64,000 nt of DNA, taken from Antitrichia curtipendula (Eukaryota > Streptophyta > Bryopsida > Hypnales > Leucodontaceae). Positions 11,880 to 21,720 of the stretch are shown piece after piece. The number at the start of each line of letters is the position of its first letter. The first letter of the stretch is position 1. Made by a program: the position numbers and the translations under genes. The notes under the pieces were generated by a model. It was not told the origin of the DNA. It did no database searches and was given only the letters and a program-made list of their open reading frames with translations. The DNA lies in the NCBI GenBank assembly GCA_951230915.1, contig OX579636.1:42535912-42599911 (forward strand), read 5' to 3'.

Positions 11880-13320
11880 GGTCAAATACCAAAAATAGGG
11901 TCTGGAAAAGGAAATAAAATTTTCAAGTACATCAAAGAAAGTAAGAGACCTATAGGATGTGCCAAAGTATAGGATGTGCCAAAGAAAGACAAAATTTCAC
12001 CTAAACTAAGGAGACGTACTCCACGAAATACAGTGTGAACAATAAGAACAAAATTGTTTAGATGCCTTTACAGAAAAAGAGGGTGTGAAAAAATAACTAA
12101 ATTGTTTTGCTCAATTTTTTTCATTTGATCAGCCTTTGGGGCTTGGCTATTTTTGTATTTTTTTTTTTTTTAATGCAATGGGTCTATCATTTGTTCACCC
12201 CCCCCCCAAAAAAAAAAAAAAAAATAAGAAAAGGAAATAAAAATCTCACCGAAACCAAAGAGACCTATCCAAAAGAATAAGGTGTGGAAGAAGAAATAAA
12301 GAATTCACCTACACCAAGGGGATCTAGCCCAAAAAATAGGGTTTGATGTCTTAAAAAGGTTTAATATTAACCAAAGTGTCTTGTCATTAAAATAGGGTGT
12401 GAAAAAAGAAATAAAAATGTCACCTAAACCGAAGAGCCGTATTCCAAAAAATAAGGTGTGGAAAAAGAAATAAAAATTTCACCTAAGCCAAAGAGAACTA
12501 CCCCAAAAATTTGGGTTTGAACAATAAGAATAATTTTTTTCCATTAGAGTCCTTGAAACTTAAAAGAAAAAGTGTGTGAAGAAGAATGGATCTTTTATAT
12601 TATCCAACGTGTTTTATTGGCTTAATCTAAAAAATAAAGTGTAAAAAATGAAATAAAAATCACACCTAAACCAAAGGGACATACGCAAGAAAACAGGGTG
12701 TGTAAAAAGAAATGAAAATGTGACTTGAACCAAAGAGACATAGCTTGGAAAATAGGGTATGGAAAAAAGAAGAATTATTTATATTAACCAAAGTTTCTTG
12801 TCCATTAAAATAGGGTGTGAAAAAAGAAATAAAAATCTCCCCTAAATAAGGAAAATCTATAAAAAAATATAGGTTGCAAAAAGATAAATGCAGAATTGAA
12901 CTAAACAAACATGAACCACATCCAAAAATAGGGCGTGAACAATAAGATTTTCTTTTTAATTTTCCACTAGAGTACCTAAACTAAACAAAATAGGATTTAA
13001 AAAAAAGAAAAATGTCACCTAAACCAAAGAGACCTACTTAAAGAAACAAATTGTGTATGAAAGTGAAACAAAATGAATTTTTTATACTAACCAACATGGC
13101 TTAAATGCTTAATGTCTTAATCCCCCCCAAAGGTATAAAAAATGAAAAAAAACAAAACATAAATCAAAGATATATACCCAAGAAAATAGGGTATGTAAAA
13201 AAAATAAAAAATTGACCTGAATCAAATAATCGTATCCAAAAATATAGGGTAAAGAAAGGGACATTAAAATTTTATCTAGAATTACCCTTGGAAATAGGGC
13301 ATCAACCAAGAGAATTAATT
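11880..13320. repeat. Degenerate tandem array, period about 60 bp
   Basis: A repeated unit combining AAAATAGGGTGTGAAAAAAG, AAATAAAAATCTCACC and TAAACCAAAGAGACCTA recurs through roughly 1.4 kb with many small indels. It includes poly-C/poly-A tracts near 12200. No coding content. It separates the RING and kinase promoters. Confidence 0.8.
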
Positions 13321-13389
13321 ATTTTCCCCCCAAAAGGCCCTGAATTCAAGAAAATAGAAAATTAAAAATAAAAATGGCGACTTCATCGA

Positions 13390-13680
13390 CCGGGCGGGGA
13401 CTTCATGGACAGGGCGGGGGCGCCATCGATCCCGGATATAATCCGACGGGCGGGGACTCAAAAAAGACGGGCGGGGACTCAAAAAAGACGGGCGGGGACT
13501 GAAAACCGCATGGGCGGGGACGTTACAGACTATGGCGCGGACGCAGTTGCAGTGCAGGGACGCTGTTCGAGCTGGCGGGGACTCAAACTGTACGCGCGCG
13601 GACGTCGGGCGGGAACGTTGGGGACAGGGCGGGAACGTAGTCGGGCGCAAGCGCGTTCGAGGGGCGGGGACTATATAATC
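13390..13680 (+). promoter_or_regulatory. GC-rich array D and kinase promoter
   Basis: About a dozen GGGCGGGGAC-like units lie on the + strand; two adjacent 20-bp copies (around 13453-13500) are almost identical. The array ends in a TATA box (CTATATAATC, 13671-13680), placing the transcription start near 13700 and the kinase ATG about 200 bases downstream. The TATA-proximal sequence (TATATAATCCCTGC) resembles that of the RING promoter (TATATAAGTCCCTGC), which suggests a shared origin. Confidence 0.75.
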
Positions 13681-13874
13681 CCTGCACACTCCAGTTATCC
13701 CTTGCCAAGCCCTCTCTGGATGCCTCCCACGTTAGCTCGCTCAGGGGTCTAATAAGGGAGATTGATGGAGTTTGGGGCTTGGTCCTAAGAGCATATCCGG
13801 GTTTTTTGTCGTTTTTTCCAACGAATATCACTTTAGATTACTCACCAATCATATACAAAGAATACGATTTCAAA

Positions 13875-15461
13875 ATGCAAGCAAAAGGAAGTGGTTCGTC
13901 TGGGAAGCGTCCGCTGCTCGTGGACATGGAGTAGATTGATGAAGAAAGTCTTCCACCAACACACATGTCATTGGCGTCAGGTTCATCACAGCCTTCATCG
14001 TCATTAGGGAAGAAGAGGGCAAAGAAGCTGCCGAATCCGAATTGGCCTCCACTACAATATTTAAATGAAGCTAGGCTAATATTGGTGGAGTTCTACAGAG
14101 TGCGAAGCATTGCATCATTGGAGAGAAACTATGTAAACAGGAATGTCAACGGTTACGATGCGTTAGTAGAGCATTTACGGAGAGAGCTTGACGAGAAGTT
14201 TGCCGCATCTGAGCAGTTCAACAATTGCACAGATTATTGGTTATACTCAGACTTCTTGGATAACACGGTGGTTCAGCTGACTACCAATGTTGTGGACAAT
14301 TGGCGTTATTGTATGAAAAAGAAAGAGGACAAGAGCAATTGGGATGAAGCAGATCTAGAATTTGTTTCAAAATTACGCATAGTTGAGACTTGGTGTCGTA
14401 ACTTTAGCGTAAGTCGCCATAAAACAAAACAACCGTGGAAAGAAACACAGGAAGAAAAAATTCTGGATGAATGTGTGAGCGGATCAATGTATTGGCTATC
14501 ACTGTCGGTAAAAGTGGTAACAATGCCAGGACGAGAGGCTGAAGGTACCTACGGGCATGTGAGGAAGGTGCGGCTTACGAAACTTGCGAACATCCCCACC
14601 TGGCTCGAGTTTGCGGGAAAGCACTTGAAGACCACAGATCAAAAGGCAAAACGTTGCGAGATGTTGGTTGAGGCTACAGGATGTCCGGTGAAGCATCCCG
14701 ACATCATCAGGTTGACATACATGCATCCAAAAACGATGGAAGGTTATTCACTTTGGTGGAATGGCGGGTCTTTAATTAATTTCCTAAGCAAATACGATTC
14801 CAAAGTTCCCGAATCAATGGAAGTGGATGACATTGTGAAGATGACGGATACCCAATTGACAATTGACGAGTTGCAGTGGATTGCCACATACCGCAAAAAT
14901 CGAGTGAACTTGGCACTGTCATTGTTGGTTATTGTGGGCAAATGCCACGAGGCGGACTACATACACAACGACATATCTACATCTAATAATTTGCTCCATT
15001 TTGATCCATGGAAAAAAGAGAAAGTATATTTGGGGATTTGTGATTGGGGACTTTCTAGTCAAGTCCTAGAGAACGCGCCATCAAGATACGGTTACCGAAA
15101 GCAGGAGGCACTTGATAAGGAGAAAGCAACTCGAAGGTTTGCTGCTCCGGAATTGTTCTATTTGTACGGAGAGCAAGGCTCAACTACCTCACTGGAGGTC
15201 ATGGAAAAAAAACATTTATACTCTAAAGTTGCTGATGCATATGCCACAGGATGGATAGCAGCTCAAATCTGGAAACAAGAGTGGGATCCAGCTTATTTTC
15301 GCAAGGACCAGGTGTGGAAATATACAAACCTACTAGTGAAATTGAAAAGCCTTCAAAACGAAGATCCGCAAGGAAGGGCGTCCATCCCGGATGTTCTTGA
15401 TAAATTGAGAATGGCACAGTACTGCTGGATTATGCCTAAGTGTTGTTATCGGAGACCGTAA
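13875..15461 (+). pseudogene. Protein-kinase-like gene, element-associated, one in-frame stop
   Basis: An intron-less frame of 529 codons runs from an ATG at 13875 to a TAA at 15461. A TAG at 13932-13934 (codon 20, probably a former Gln) leaves a 498-residue frame from Met at 13965 that could still be made by reinitiation. Numbering from that Met: an unrecognised N-terminal region, a glycine-loop-like GTYGHV (194-199), a candidate ATP lysine in FAGKHLK (K219), a catalytic loop YIHNDISTSNN with HND in place of HRD (D336 and Asn 341/342 kept), a metal-binding DWG in place of DFG (D360), and an activation-segment APE (394-396). Key acidic residues remain, so it is a divergent kinase rather than an obvious dead one. 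Substrate unknown. It lies divergent to the RING gene, with arrays D upstream and E downstream. Confidence 0.75.
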
Positions 15462-15877
15462 TTTTTTTTTCACTCTAGAAAGTTCGGCAGGTGAAAGTTA
15501 GGTTGAAGGAAAAGGTTAACGTAGTTAATCTATTATCCTCAGAGAGGATCATGTACACTTTACCTCATCGGCTCAGCCAAACATTGTTCCATATATAAAA
15601 CTACGGATATATTCAAAAGACTATTCTTTCCAATTACTATTTATTTTTTGGCATGAAGTAAAAATTGATGACCTATGTATGTCCAAACTCTTGAACAATG
15701 CAATTATAACCCTAAATCAAACATTTGGCGCAGATAGAAGATACAAAATAATAATAAACAAATGCCTGTTGTATAAATGTATATGTAACTACCAAGTTTT
15801 AATCCAAAAATGTCTGGCTTCAAAAAGGCAGGGATGTAACAATGTAGCACTTCCCAAGAGGAAAATGAGCAGCAGCG

Positions 15878-16215
15878 TCCACGCCCCAACCAAATACCGT
15901 TGGCGCCTATGTTAAAGTCCGCGCCCAATCAAACTTCAGTCCGCGCCCTGACATGAGTCCACGCCCCTACCTTATTATGTTCGTGCCCTGACACGAGTTC
16001 GCGCTCTGCCCGACTTAAGTCCGCGCCCGTCCTTTTTAAGTCTGCGCCCGTCCTTTTTAAGTCCGCGCTCTGCCCGAATTAAGTCTGCGCCCACACATGA
16101 GTCCGCGCCCCGTCCTGTTTAGGGTCCGCGCCCGGACTTAAGTCCGCGCCCCGTCCTGTTTAAGTCCGCGCCTGGACTTAAGTCCGCGCCTTGTTCGACT
16201 TAAGTCCGCGCCCAG
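15878..16215 (-). repeat. GC-rich array E, inverted orientation
   Basis: About fifteen copies of AAGTCCGCGCCCGGAC-like units, the reverse complement of the motif in arrays A to D. It lies downstream of the kinase gene and about 150 bases inside the hAT-type terminus at 16367. No gene starts from it. Subterminal position and inversion fit a transposase-binding array at one element end. Confidence 0.8.
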
Positions 16216-16261
16216 AGTCTGAGTTGGCAGCCATGTAATTCCACGTCAACCTTTTTTTTAA

Positions 16262-16367
16262 TTCACATAAAGTCAACAACATGTTGACTACATCGGACGG
16301 GCGAAGCCTCAATCGGACAGGCGAACCGGGCGGGCGGGTGGGCGACTTGCCCGGTGTGACAACCCTG
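16262..16367 (-). mobile_element. hAT-type right terminus of a large element
   Basis: The element end reads CAGGGTTGTCACACCGGGCA on the - strand, starting at 16367, followed by GC-rich subterminal DNA. CAGGG termini with 8-bp target duplications are typical of plant hAT elements. The flanking octamer outside is caccatgg (16368-16375); its partner is not in the window. The first ten bases also match a sequence at 60272. Confidence 0.6.
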
Positions 16368-16444
16368 CACCATGGTTAGTATTCTATGTACAATTTCTTT
16401 TTTATAAAACTTAATCATTCACAATTCGGTAATTTTTGTAAATT

Positions 16445-16785
16445 AGCTAACTTTAGTGGTCATTTACTTATAGAAAACAACTTGTTTAAAAAAAAATCAA
16501 CTAAAAAAAGTTTTTAAATCAAACTAACTTTCATCTCCAAAAATCCGTTTTCAATTTAGAGTTTTCAATCAAAAGTTATGAATAAATTTCAGAAAGAGGT
16601 TGGAATGAACTTTTTTTTTGACACCTTTAAACACCCTCTCTGAAATTTTATTCATAACATTTGATTGAAAACTCTAAATTGAAAAAGGATTTTTGGAGAT
16701 GAAAGTTAGTTTGATTTAGAAACTTTTCTTAGTTTGAGGTTTTTTGAAATAAGTTGTTTTTCTATGCCCAATGACTTTAAAACCA
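16445..16785. repeat. Long inverted repeat (foldback/MITE)
   Basis: Two arms of roughly 150 bases face each other around a short centre near 16605-16625. For example AACTTTCATCTCCAAAAATC at about 16527 is matched by its reverse complement at about 16690. It begins about 80 bases outside the hAT terminus. Non-coding; as RNA it would make a long hairpin. Confidence 0.8.
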
Positions 16786-17440
16786 AATGGAAAAAACAAA
16801 CCAAAACTACATAAATCAAAATGTACTCCCTACACACACATGCACATGAGTGCATGGTGTGTAGACCTTGCACCCCTTTGCTTGGGGTGCAAGGTTCAAA
16901 CCTCAATGGCACCCATTGCCCATGTGGCGGGTTAGGTGGCATGTCCACATGGTGGGTTGCCTAGCTGGCTTTTAGTGGTGATGTGACACTTGCCACATGC
17001 CAAAATTTGATATGGTTAGATTTATTTTTTAAATCGTTCAAATTAATATAAAAAATTAACACCTTTTTGTTACAAACTACCCAAATCAATATGTCCAAAT
17101 CACAAAAAAATCAACACTTTTGTGTTGAATTTTTGTTAATTTTGTCATTGAATTTTCTACTAGTAGAACTGTGCACAAAGAGTTTTTTGTGTCATGAATA
17201 TTCTTGAGTTTTATTGTCCTCAAACTTAGGGTTTTATGAGTCCTTTGACCACTATCTGTGATGCTCATGATTTCCTAGCTTCCTAGACATTTTCAATTCT
17301 AATTGGAAATTTCTTTCCTGCGACGTTTGTAAAACCATGGTTTGTTGTCAATTCAATGTATGGGAGTACACTTTTGAGAACTTCGCCACAATTTTTGGAA
17401 TATAATATTATATTATCTTGTACATGGTCTCTGTAAAATG
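16786..17440. other. AT-rich spacer with a small hairpin
   Basis: A perfect 11-bp stem (CCTTGCACCCC / GGGGTGCAAGG) lies at 16866-16894. Otherwise I see no gene or repeat structure. Confidence 0.4.
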
Positions 17441-17449
17441 CGGGATATC

Positions 17450-17950
17450 ATTTCACTTGACCCTAGTCAAAGTGGCAAAAGAACATGTCACCTAAAAAAC
17501 TGAATTTCAGTAGTTTCAACTTGATCCGAGTTAAACTAGCAAAAGTATACTTCCCCAGGATTAGTGTATGCCAGATGTTTTAATTTGGACTGAGTTAATG
17601 TTGCAGAAGTACTTGCTTTCTGGAGAAATGTACTTCAGATGATTTAACTCAATCCGAGTTAAGGTGGCAGAAAAACATCTCACCTAGACGGCTGGACCAT
17701 TATTGAGTCATATGTTCAACCAGATCGAGTTAAAGTGGTAGAAGAACAGCTCACCTAAATCATTGGGAAATTCAATACATTCAACTTGACTCGAGTTAAA
17801 TCTTGTCTTGTTGTCCTTTACTACAAAGATTGCGTGGTTAATATCATAATCTTGTACTAGGTTGAGAACCACCAACAATAATCATTTGAAAATTTCAAAT
17901 TATTGTACCTATTAACTCGATCCAAGTTAAACCTTATATCTAGTCCAGGA
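17450..17950. repeat. Degenerate array, period about 62 bp
   Basis: A core like TTGATCCGAGTTAAAGTGGC followed by AGAAGAACATCTCACCTA recurs at about 17458, 17520, 17584, 17646, 17709, 17778 and 17913. The copies are diverged by substitutions and small indels. No coding signal. Confidence 0.65.
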
Positions 17951-18500
17951 GGAACGGTATTATTGTGTACACCTTCTAAGTCGTTGAAATTGCCGGTTGT
18001 GAGGCATATTGTTTTGCAAATGCAGTTCAGAAGAGTGTACTTTTATTGGCAACATGATGTGTTTCTTGTAGTCCAATTTGTATTTCTTAGCTCAAGACAT
18101 GTTAGATGTGGGATAAAACCATATCATCTTGTCTTGGAGAATTGTAGTTAATATGTACAACATTGATCTCTATTGGAGATTGACATTGTATTGTTAGATG
18201 TGGAAGTCACTTTTATTGGTTTGAAGCACATGTCTTTCAATTTATGATGGTAATTGTAGTTCTACCACAATCATTTGAAATTAGACTACATTTCCAATTC
18301 TACATTTCTACACAACAGTCATTAATTTAAACTTGGCTTGAATTAGACTGAGCACTTCGAGCATATGCATAGGTATCCTTGCAATAGGTGATGTTTATGA
18401 TCATTTTGTCTGCAATACACTAAATTGCAATCTTAAATTTGGTGTTTGTTTACAATTTCAAGATCTTATTGTTGGTCATGGATGCTTACAGTCTTGTGTG
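17951..18500. other. Spacer upstream of the DUF7869-like relic
   Basis: Low-complexity AT-rich DNA without a clear frame. It may include decayed 5' sequence of the relic that follows. Confidence 0.35.
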
Positions 18501-18509
18501 CTAGGGAGT

Positions 18510-21330
18510 AAATTTAACTCATCTGAAGACATCCTGGTCACAATTACACTTCCGATGAAGAGGAGGTGGAGAACATGGCAATACAAGACATGGACATTTT
18601 TGAATGTGCTGGTATTCCAAGACAATTGTGGAGTATTAAGATTGTAATCATGCACAATGAAAATGGATTGCCTGTAGCTGAGGGCATCTATCAATTCCAA
18701 TCATGTTGTGAATAGCAATGGTCCTTTAGAAGATTCTCTTGTGGTAGTTCAAATCTCCAAATCCTTAAAACCTAAAGAGGTTCCAAAGGATTGGAAGTAC
18801 TCACTTTGTGTATGGCCCACTGACCGGGTCTTTTTGAATGGGACAAGCCTAAGCGATCATGACGTTAGAGACAAGTATAATCATCAACAGGCAAGGCTTT
18901 CATGACCATCTTTGTTAAATGCAAGACCGTATACAAGTGTTGTAAAGAATCCTTTGCCCCTCAAACCTTTGTGAAGGCCAACGATCTATTCACTCAAAAA
19001 TCAATCAATTTTGTATTGAGCAAGGTGTGTTGCCTGAGCAATTGTGTCCAACCTTTTCCTAGATTCGAGCTTTCCGTGAACGTATGTACTACAAGACAAT
19101 ATTTGAGTTTCGCTACCACATGAAGTTGGAAGTGCATTGACAAGTCTACCGTGATGCTCATAGAAAGAGGGTGATCACTCTCGAAGGGATAAATGTTTGT
19201 CTGGCTGCATGGCAGCATATTGTAGGCATCTCAGAATACACCTTCCATCGTTTTCAAGCATATGCTACTAGAAGTGATTGAGCTCAACTACATGGAAATT
19301 TGGGGACGCAAAAAGCTAGGAAGCGTACGCTTCAAGCCACTGCGACATTGAAGTCCATACTTGAAAAGTCGGCTGACCATATGTTGCATCATATGCATAC
19401 TCTTCTTTTTGGAGAGAATGTGGTCTCTAAGGTTTTGCCAGCCACTTTCACATGGAAAGAGACAATTCTAGAGGTGAATGCATCAAATGTTGTGTTTGGG
19501 TTGAAAGAGGTTTCTACCTCAAGTATCAACAAAATACAAAAACTAAACTTCCTTGAGTATTGTGTGAAAAATCCCGGAGATAATTTTGCTCGTTGCAATG
19601 ATTGTGATAGATATCATGCTCAGTGAAGGACGGCTCCAATTGGATTACGATGAAAATGGGATCATCTATTGAAACAACATAATGCATGTGCTCGAGCTCA
19701 TCAAGATAATTATTATACAAATCAGTATAGGTCAACCGCCTACCCTCACGAATGCTTAATTATCATACATGACAAAATGAATCATGCAAAAATGGCATCT
19801 CCGGTGTTCTTACACAAGAGCAAACAACTTAATGGACTCATGAAGTTGCCAGTATCAGTGATCGGAATGATTGCTCATGGCCACGGTGATATACGTTATA
19901 CGCATTATAATCTTGATATCTTCCTTCATGACTCGAATTATACAGTGGGGGCATTAGCGAAGCTCTTGCAAGACCTGGAACTCCTTCCGCAGTACTCTTC
20001 CAGGGAATTGTTTGTTGAATTAAACTCTACTCTTCCATTTAAAGCAGTGTTGAAAGGAACCGAAATGTGCAAGTCGTCACTTCACCCAACACCCAAAGTC
20101 CCTATTGTAGCGACTCCTCTTCCTTTAGTTTTAAACGTTCAAATGGACACACCACAGGAGACAACAAAAATAATTATGTCTTTGTGTTTTAGTCCATCCT
20201 TATTGCAAAGAAGATCTTTTGAAAGGTGTATGTGAATTTCATGTTGGTCAGTCATGTGCATGACAACATCAATGCCTTGTTTGGCAGATGGAGCATGCAA
20301 TTGAAGAAAGAAAGTTTTCCAACCATTCTTGCCTTGGTAAAGTCCTTTATGGATGTGGATTATGTACCTACAATTCCTCACTTGATTGAGGAGGTTCCAA
20401 TTTTAAAGCCTTTATAAAAGGTTCTATTTTGAAAGGGGATGAAGCACTTGGTGGTCACACCAAGGCGCAACAGTTCAAGTTCTATTTAAACTTGGCGGTT
20501 ATTCTGATCATGAAGTACAAGAGGTACTGTACAGATAGTGACTGGCTTCCAGAAGAAGGGGTATCAAATTATGACGAGAAGATTCAAAAGGACAAAGCCT
20601 ATGGCCTTATAGTGAGCCCGTACATGTTGCTTACCTCCCAATGTGGGGTGTGGGCAACATTTCTAATGGAATATTGAGAATCATCAAATATTGGGAGGCT
20701 TTATGCAACGAAGATGGGAGTGGCGAGTATAGAAGATGTATCGAGCACTTGATATTCTATTGGCATGCAGTGAAAGAATGATTGTTGGAACCTATTGAAT
20801 CATTTGAGGTGTTGAGAGATGGCTTTTGGCCTTCCACCCGAGTCCAAGCGATTGAGGAGGACAAACTTGATGACAATGGTGACGTTCGTGAAGAATTTGC
20901 TGAGGATGAAGTCTTTGTGGGGCAACATCATAATCATCCATTGCCATCTTTTTGAGTGGGGCGTGGTGTTCAAAAAGATTTTTTTGTTGCACTTTGGCCA
21001 ACTAATGGTGATATAAAACCTGTATAGATTGCTAGAGCTTTGTTTGACCCTTTCACAAACTTGGAGCATCCAAGTTGTATCATGATTCAATATTTTCGGC
21101 CAACATCATGCAGACAAAATGTTTAGGGATTTTATAATGGTTGGGACTCTACCAAGGGTTTGCGTTGGAAAGTGGATGAGACCCAAGACCCTATTTGAAA
21201 AGACATGAATTCTCTTATCACGGCATGGAGGTCCAAAGTGAAGAAGGACACAATGGAGTGTGTCCTTAAAATCCCTACAGCTTAGATTGATGTCATCAAC
21301 GGGAGTTTGTCTTCCTATAATTTCGATTGA
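18510..21330 (+). pseudogene. Decayed gene of a DUF7869-like mobile family
   Basis: Many short + strand frames line up in order as one long broken gene. Recognisable pieces are PKDWKYSLCVWPTDRVFL (18795), a transposon-like region with ARKRTLQATATLKSILEK (19318), CNDCDRYH (19594), the segment HDKMNHAK (19770) followed by MIAHGHGDIRY (19870), a DUF7869-type block with NALFGRWSMQLKKE (20270) and HLIEEVP (20380), GGHTKAQQFKFY (20450), and later DGFWPSTR (20818) and IQYFRPTS (21088). Between them are frameshifts and stops, so it is non-functional. Such proteins occur as large multicopy families in several eukaryotes, including plants; their biochemical role is not established, though I suspect a KDZ-like transposase. 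The family label rests on recall of the conserved block and should be confirmed by a profile search. Confidence 0.65.
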
Positions 21331-21672
21331 GTATGTATCGCGTATTAAGGAGGTACTTAGTAGTATTTGAAGATAAGTTCGATAGTTCGTACTCCATGGT
21401 AATGATAGTTGCATAACCATAGATAGTATTAGATGATTTTATATCGTGTGTTGTAGAGTACATGGTGTGGAACAAAATATTATGATTGGATTTTGTAGAT
21501 TTGTACTAAGAGTATTTCTTTATTTTGCGTGTAGTCACTTGCATACTAAGTGCACTTATTTATAGCCATTAATTTATTTTCAATTCCATTATACATGTGA
21601 TATTGTGTATGTTTGCATCATTTTATTATTGTATTATTTATAACTCAATCACTACTAGTAGTGAATGTCTTT

Positions 21673-21720
<48 letters not shown>

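Noticed and set aside
13390..16215. GC-rich spaced arrays as CRISPR
   Set aside because: Repeats are short, degenerate and unequally spaced, with no cas genes, in a nuclear eukaryotic context.
16866..16894. 11-bp hairpin as a terminator or microRNA
   Set aside because: Stem too short for a plant microRNA precursor, and intrinsic terminators do not apply to nuclear Pol II genes.
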